A stretch of DNA of 64,000 bases from Schizochytrium sp. CCTCC M209059 (Eukaryota > Sar > Bigyra > Thraustochytrida > Thraustochytriidae). Each line of letters opens with the position of its first letter. Position 1 is the first letter of the stretch. Where the stretch lies: the NCBI GenBank assembly GCA_000818945.1, contig KN805436.1, forward strand, positions 116,603 through 180,602, in the 5' to 3' direction. This document shows, one piece after another, positions 61,625 through 64,000 of this stretch. A program made the position numbers and the translations under genes. A model generated the notes under the pieces. It saw only the letters and a list, made by a program, of their open reading frames with translations. It had not been told where the DNA came from and made no database searches.

Positions 61625-62776
61625 TCAGTCCTGGGATGCCGGAAGCTTGTCAAGACGCGCTTGGAACTCGGCACGGGCAGGATCCTCGGGCTTGATGAGA
61701 TCAAGCGCTTTCGTCAGGGCTCCACGCGCCTCTTCGAAGCGCCCCAAAGATGTAAGCGCCTCAGCCTCCCGGCCGTAGGCCTTGGGCCACTTGGGCCGCA
61801 CGCGAGCGCAGGCTTGCGCGTTTTCGAGGGCCTCCTCATACTTGCCTTGTTTGTGCAGACACGCAGAACGGTTGCTCAATAACGCATGCACGATTGGGCT
61901 TTCCGCAAATCCTGCAAGATCAGCAGAAGCAGAGATATCTGTGACGCCCGCCAACTTGAGCGATTCGCCATACGCCTCGAGGGCCTCGGGAACCTTGCCG
62001 GCCGCAAAAAGACGGTTGCCCTTTTCCTTGAGGACAATGGCGTTGCGCGACGTCACGTGCTCCTTGTGCTTGGCGGCCTTTTCCGCGGCTGTCGGAGGTG
62101 GCTTGGCTGACATTTTCTGGGCGAGCTGCTTGAGCTGGGCCGCAGACGGCTGATGCTGCTGGCCAGCGTTTCGCTGGTTGTACGCGCCGGCGAACTTCAT
62201 CCACGGCAGCGAGGTATCGAGGTCCTTGGCGAAGAAGTCCAGGCGGTAAAAGCCATCCTCGTCGTCGAATTGCTTGCCAATAAAGGCGTCACCCAAAACC
62301 TGCGTCGATTGCCCGCACGCGGCCACAATTGCGCTTGCACGGGGATTCATTGGGAGTTCCTTGGCAATGCCCTTGTCGTCCACATACATGTTGATCGAGA
62401 CAAAACCCGTATCGGGGCGGTTGGGGTGCAGGACGACCATGTCCACCATGGTGCGTGCAGCCAAGTTCTTGATCATTTCTTCCGAGACTTCCTGGTTCTT
62501 GGCCTGCTCCTGAACCTGCTTGCGGTACGTGTCAAGTTGGTTTCCCGAGAGCACTTGTCTGCTAAAGTGGTCCTTGCAAAAATCCACAAAGCATCCAAGC
62601 GCCTTGCCCTTGGCCTGGTGAACAGTCACCTCGCGCACAGGCTCTGAGACATCCGCAGGGACAATCACGGCCACAACATCGCGCTCCGACTCGTCGACGC
62701 CGCCGCCGCCGCCGTGCGCCTTGAGCTGCGCCAGCGCGGCCTGGCCCTCGGCCATCAGAGGAGCTGCGCTGCTCAT
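61625..62776 (-). CDS. TPR protein, co-chaperone-like
   Basis: The product is 383 aa from the ATG at 62776 (MSSAAPLMAEGQAALAQLKA); a longer in-frame ATG at 62839 adds non-conserved residues. The C-terminal third contains tetratricopeptide repeats of the STI1/TTC4 type: LKEKGNRLFAAGKVPEALEA, HALLSNRSACLHKQGKYEEA, and RPKWPKAYGREAEALTSLGR. They are preceded by a central helical linker (about 225-250) and an N-terminal alpha/beta domain whose identity I do not know (GKALGCFVDFCKDHFSRQVL, DMVVLHPNRPDTGFVSINMY, DGFYRLDFFAKDLDTSLPW). TPR units of this kind usually bind the C-terminal EEVD of Hsp70 or Hsp90. No membrane segment is present. Function beyond protein binding is not shown. Confidence 0.75.
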   Translation of the reverse strand: MSSAAPLMAEGQAALAQLKAHGGGGGVDESERDVVAVIVPADVSEPVREVTVHQAKGKALGCFVDFCKDHFSRQVLSGNQLDTYRKQVQEQAKNQEVSEEMIKNLAARTMVDMVVLHPNRPDTGFVSINMYVDDKGIAKELPMNPRASAIVAACGQSTQVLGDAFIGKQFDDEDGFYRLDFFAKDLDTSLPWMKFAGAYNQRNAGQQHQPSAAQLKQLAQKMSAKPPPTAAEKAAKHKEHVTSRNAIVLKEKGNRLFAAGKVPEALEAYGESLKLAGVTDISASADLAGFAESPIVHALLSNRSACLHKQGKYEEALENAQACARVRPKWPKAYGREAEALTSLGRFEEARGALTKALDLIKPEDPARAEFQARLDKLPASQD

Positions 62777-63251
62777 GATTCGTGTCCTTGGTTTTCCTGT
62801 CTGTCTACGTCTGCTCGCACCTCGCAGCGACTCGAGCAAGCTCTAGCAAGCGCGTCGTGTGGATCGCCAAAACACTCGTTCGTTCGCTGGGCTCCTCCGC
62901 GGATTGCTTGTCCAATCGCTCGCTCTTGCTTTGTTTCTTTCGATCAATCGATCAATCGAAGATGTCACGTCACGTTGATTGAAAGGAGGACTTCATGTCC
63001 ACCAACCAAGAAGCTGAGCTCTTGAAGAACCGAGATGTCGAGTTCCGAGGTCTCGCGCGCGCGCACGCACGCACGCTCTAGACAGCTTCTTTCGGGGAGG
63101 TGAGGGGGGGAAGGGGTAAAAGAGTTGCAAGAACGGAAAACACCGTGGGCAAGAAACAAGAGCAGCAGAGAGATGGGAGACGAGAAGAGGGAGCAAGGGG
63201 TGGGGGTGGGAGGAAAGGAGATATGTAAAAAGGGGATGTTGTACGTATGGT
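62777..63251. other. region between the TPR gene and eS17
   Basis: It includes the TPR gene promoter and the eS17 3' end. A CGCACGCACG run sits near 63058-63075. No gene. Confidence 0.5.
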
Positions 63252-63623
63252 TTAGTAGCGAGTCCGGGCGACCTGGACGTTGGGGATGTTGACCTTCATC
63301 TCCTTGAGCATGTCCATGGTGTCGGCGTCAACCTCGATGGTGTCAAGGTCAATAGCGGAAACCTCAGGGACGTAGTCCATGCGGCGCTCGCGCTCCTCCT
63401 CCTGGAGCTTGAGCGAGATGCCGCGCACGGGGCCACGGTCAATGCGCTTCATAAGGCGGGTCACAAAGCCAGCAACCTTGTTGCGCATCCGCTTGGACGG
63501 CAGGATGGCGACCTCCTCACAGAGGCGCTTGTTGGTCTGAAAGTCAAGCGTCAATCGCGCATAGTGGAGCTCCACCACCGCCTTGGCGGACTTCTTCACC
63601 GTCTTGGTGCGAACGCGGCCCAT
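63252..63623 (-). CDS. RPS17: 40S ribosomal protein eS17
   Basis: eS17 is a small-subunit structural protein of the cytosolic ribosome. The 123-aa product from the ATG at 63623 opens with the family signature MGRVRTKTVKKSAKAVVELHY, then LDFQTNKRLCEEVAILPSKR, RNKVAGFVTRLMKRIDRGPV, RGISLKLQEEERERRMDY and VPEVSAIDLDTIEVD. The length is slightly under the usual 130-135 because the C-terminal tail is short. No intron interrupts it. The frame is open upstream to 63710, but those residues lack homology, and MGRVRTK is the conserved start. Confidence 0.97.
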   Translation of the reverse strand: MGRVRTKTVKKSAKAVVELHYARLTLDFQTNKRLCEEVAILPSKRMRNKVAGFVTRLMKRIDRGPVRGISLKLQEEERERRMDYVPEVSAIDLDTIEVDADTMDMLKEMKVNIPNVQVARTRY

Positions 63624-64000
63624 GGTTGTGTGTGAGAGGCGTACGAGGACGTCTGTAATCAGGTCATCGTCAAAGTCAAGCGTCGATATGTCAGTCAATT
63701 CAGAGTTCACTCGGTTTCATTTGCTTTGGTTTGCTGTGCCTAGGCAGCAACCAGCCAGCCAGCCCCCCTCCTCTCCCCTCCTCCTGTTTTTCTCTCATAA
63801 ACGACCTCGTCCAACAGCGGATCCGCACCCATGTATACGGTATCGCGCATCGACACATGGACTCCGCGTCGCTCTCCTTCCACGGCGGCTCCGTCGTCCA
63901 CGTCGGCAGGCTTTCTCTCGCAGCCACTGCCGTCCGTGGTGCTCGCCCTCCTCAGCAAAGGCCGCCTGCGAGGCACGCCGCCCGTCTCCATCCGCATCTC
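63624..64000. other. upstream region of eS17, window edge
   Basis: An open minus frame (63997-63740, with HVSMRDTVYMGADPLLDEVV) is protein-like and could be part of a gene continuing past the window. A plus frame beginning MYTVSRIDTWTPRRS runs off the edge too. I cannot choose between them. Confidence 0.3.

Overview
This is a eukaryotic nuclear window, very probably from a protist. The coding DNA is GC-rich and most genes are single-exon. The recognisable genes are ALG13, a DHHC S-acyltransferase, a class II DnaJ protein, VPS41, UNC50, ribosomal protein eS17, an F-box-like/LRR protein and an armadillo protein that may belong to the flagellar radial spoke. The gaps between genes are packed with simple repeats. 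The mixture would suit a stramenopile such as a thraustochytrid (Labyrinthulomycetes). That placement is inference from gene content and style, not from a marker gene.

Layout. 1-7.5 kb: no supported gene; an unusually rich set of microsatellites, including about 110 perfect copies of GAGCA, then a 54-bp and a 23-bp tandem array. 7.5-15.2 kb: a compact gene island, ALG13(-), DHHC acyltransferase(+), a small unknown(-), DnaJ(+), an atypical Siw14/OCA-type phosphatase(-) and an armadillo protein(+). 15.2-20.8 kb: lower-GC, gene-poor DNA with an orphan reading frame that breaks, an imperfect ~200-bp direct repeat and a strongly AT-rich island. 20.8-24.4 kb: an ADAM-like membrane metalloprotease(-) with a 21-bp coding minisatellite and an assembly gap. 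25.9-39.4 kb: a 2,246-residue multi-pass membrane protein(+), VPS41(-), an ankyrin pseudogene(+), a stand-alone HGTP anticodon-binding-domain protein(+) and UNC50(-). 39.4-47.5 kb: one short unknown CDS(-) in repeat-rich DNA. 47.5-57.6 kb: an ankyrin-type protein(+), a secreted Cys-rich protein(+), a possible 99-aa gene(-), more simple repeats, then the F-box-like/LRR protein(+). 57.6-64 kb: a charged low-complexity protein(-), a TPR protein(-) and eS17(-).

How the genes relate. There are no operons; neighbours alternate as convergent and divergent pairs, and the giant membrane gene and VPS41 end 35 bp apart. Several products act in secretion and endomembranes: ALG13 in N-glycan assembly, UNC50 and VPS41 in trafficking, the DHHC protein in lipid modification, and ADAM and the Cys-rich protein at or beyond the cell surface. 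Introns are clear in two genes, and six of the seven donors read GTACG.

The most unusual items are a DHHC acyltransferase whose zinc-finger cysteines are almost all gone and whose catalytic motif reads DHFC, a Siw14-like phosphatase lacking the catalytic arginine, a VPS41 with only half a RING, the ADAM-like protease with an Asn/Gly repeat spacer, and the giant membrane protein with a very long acidic tail.
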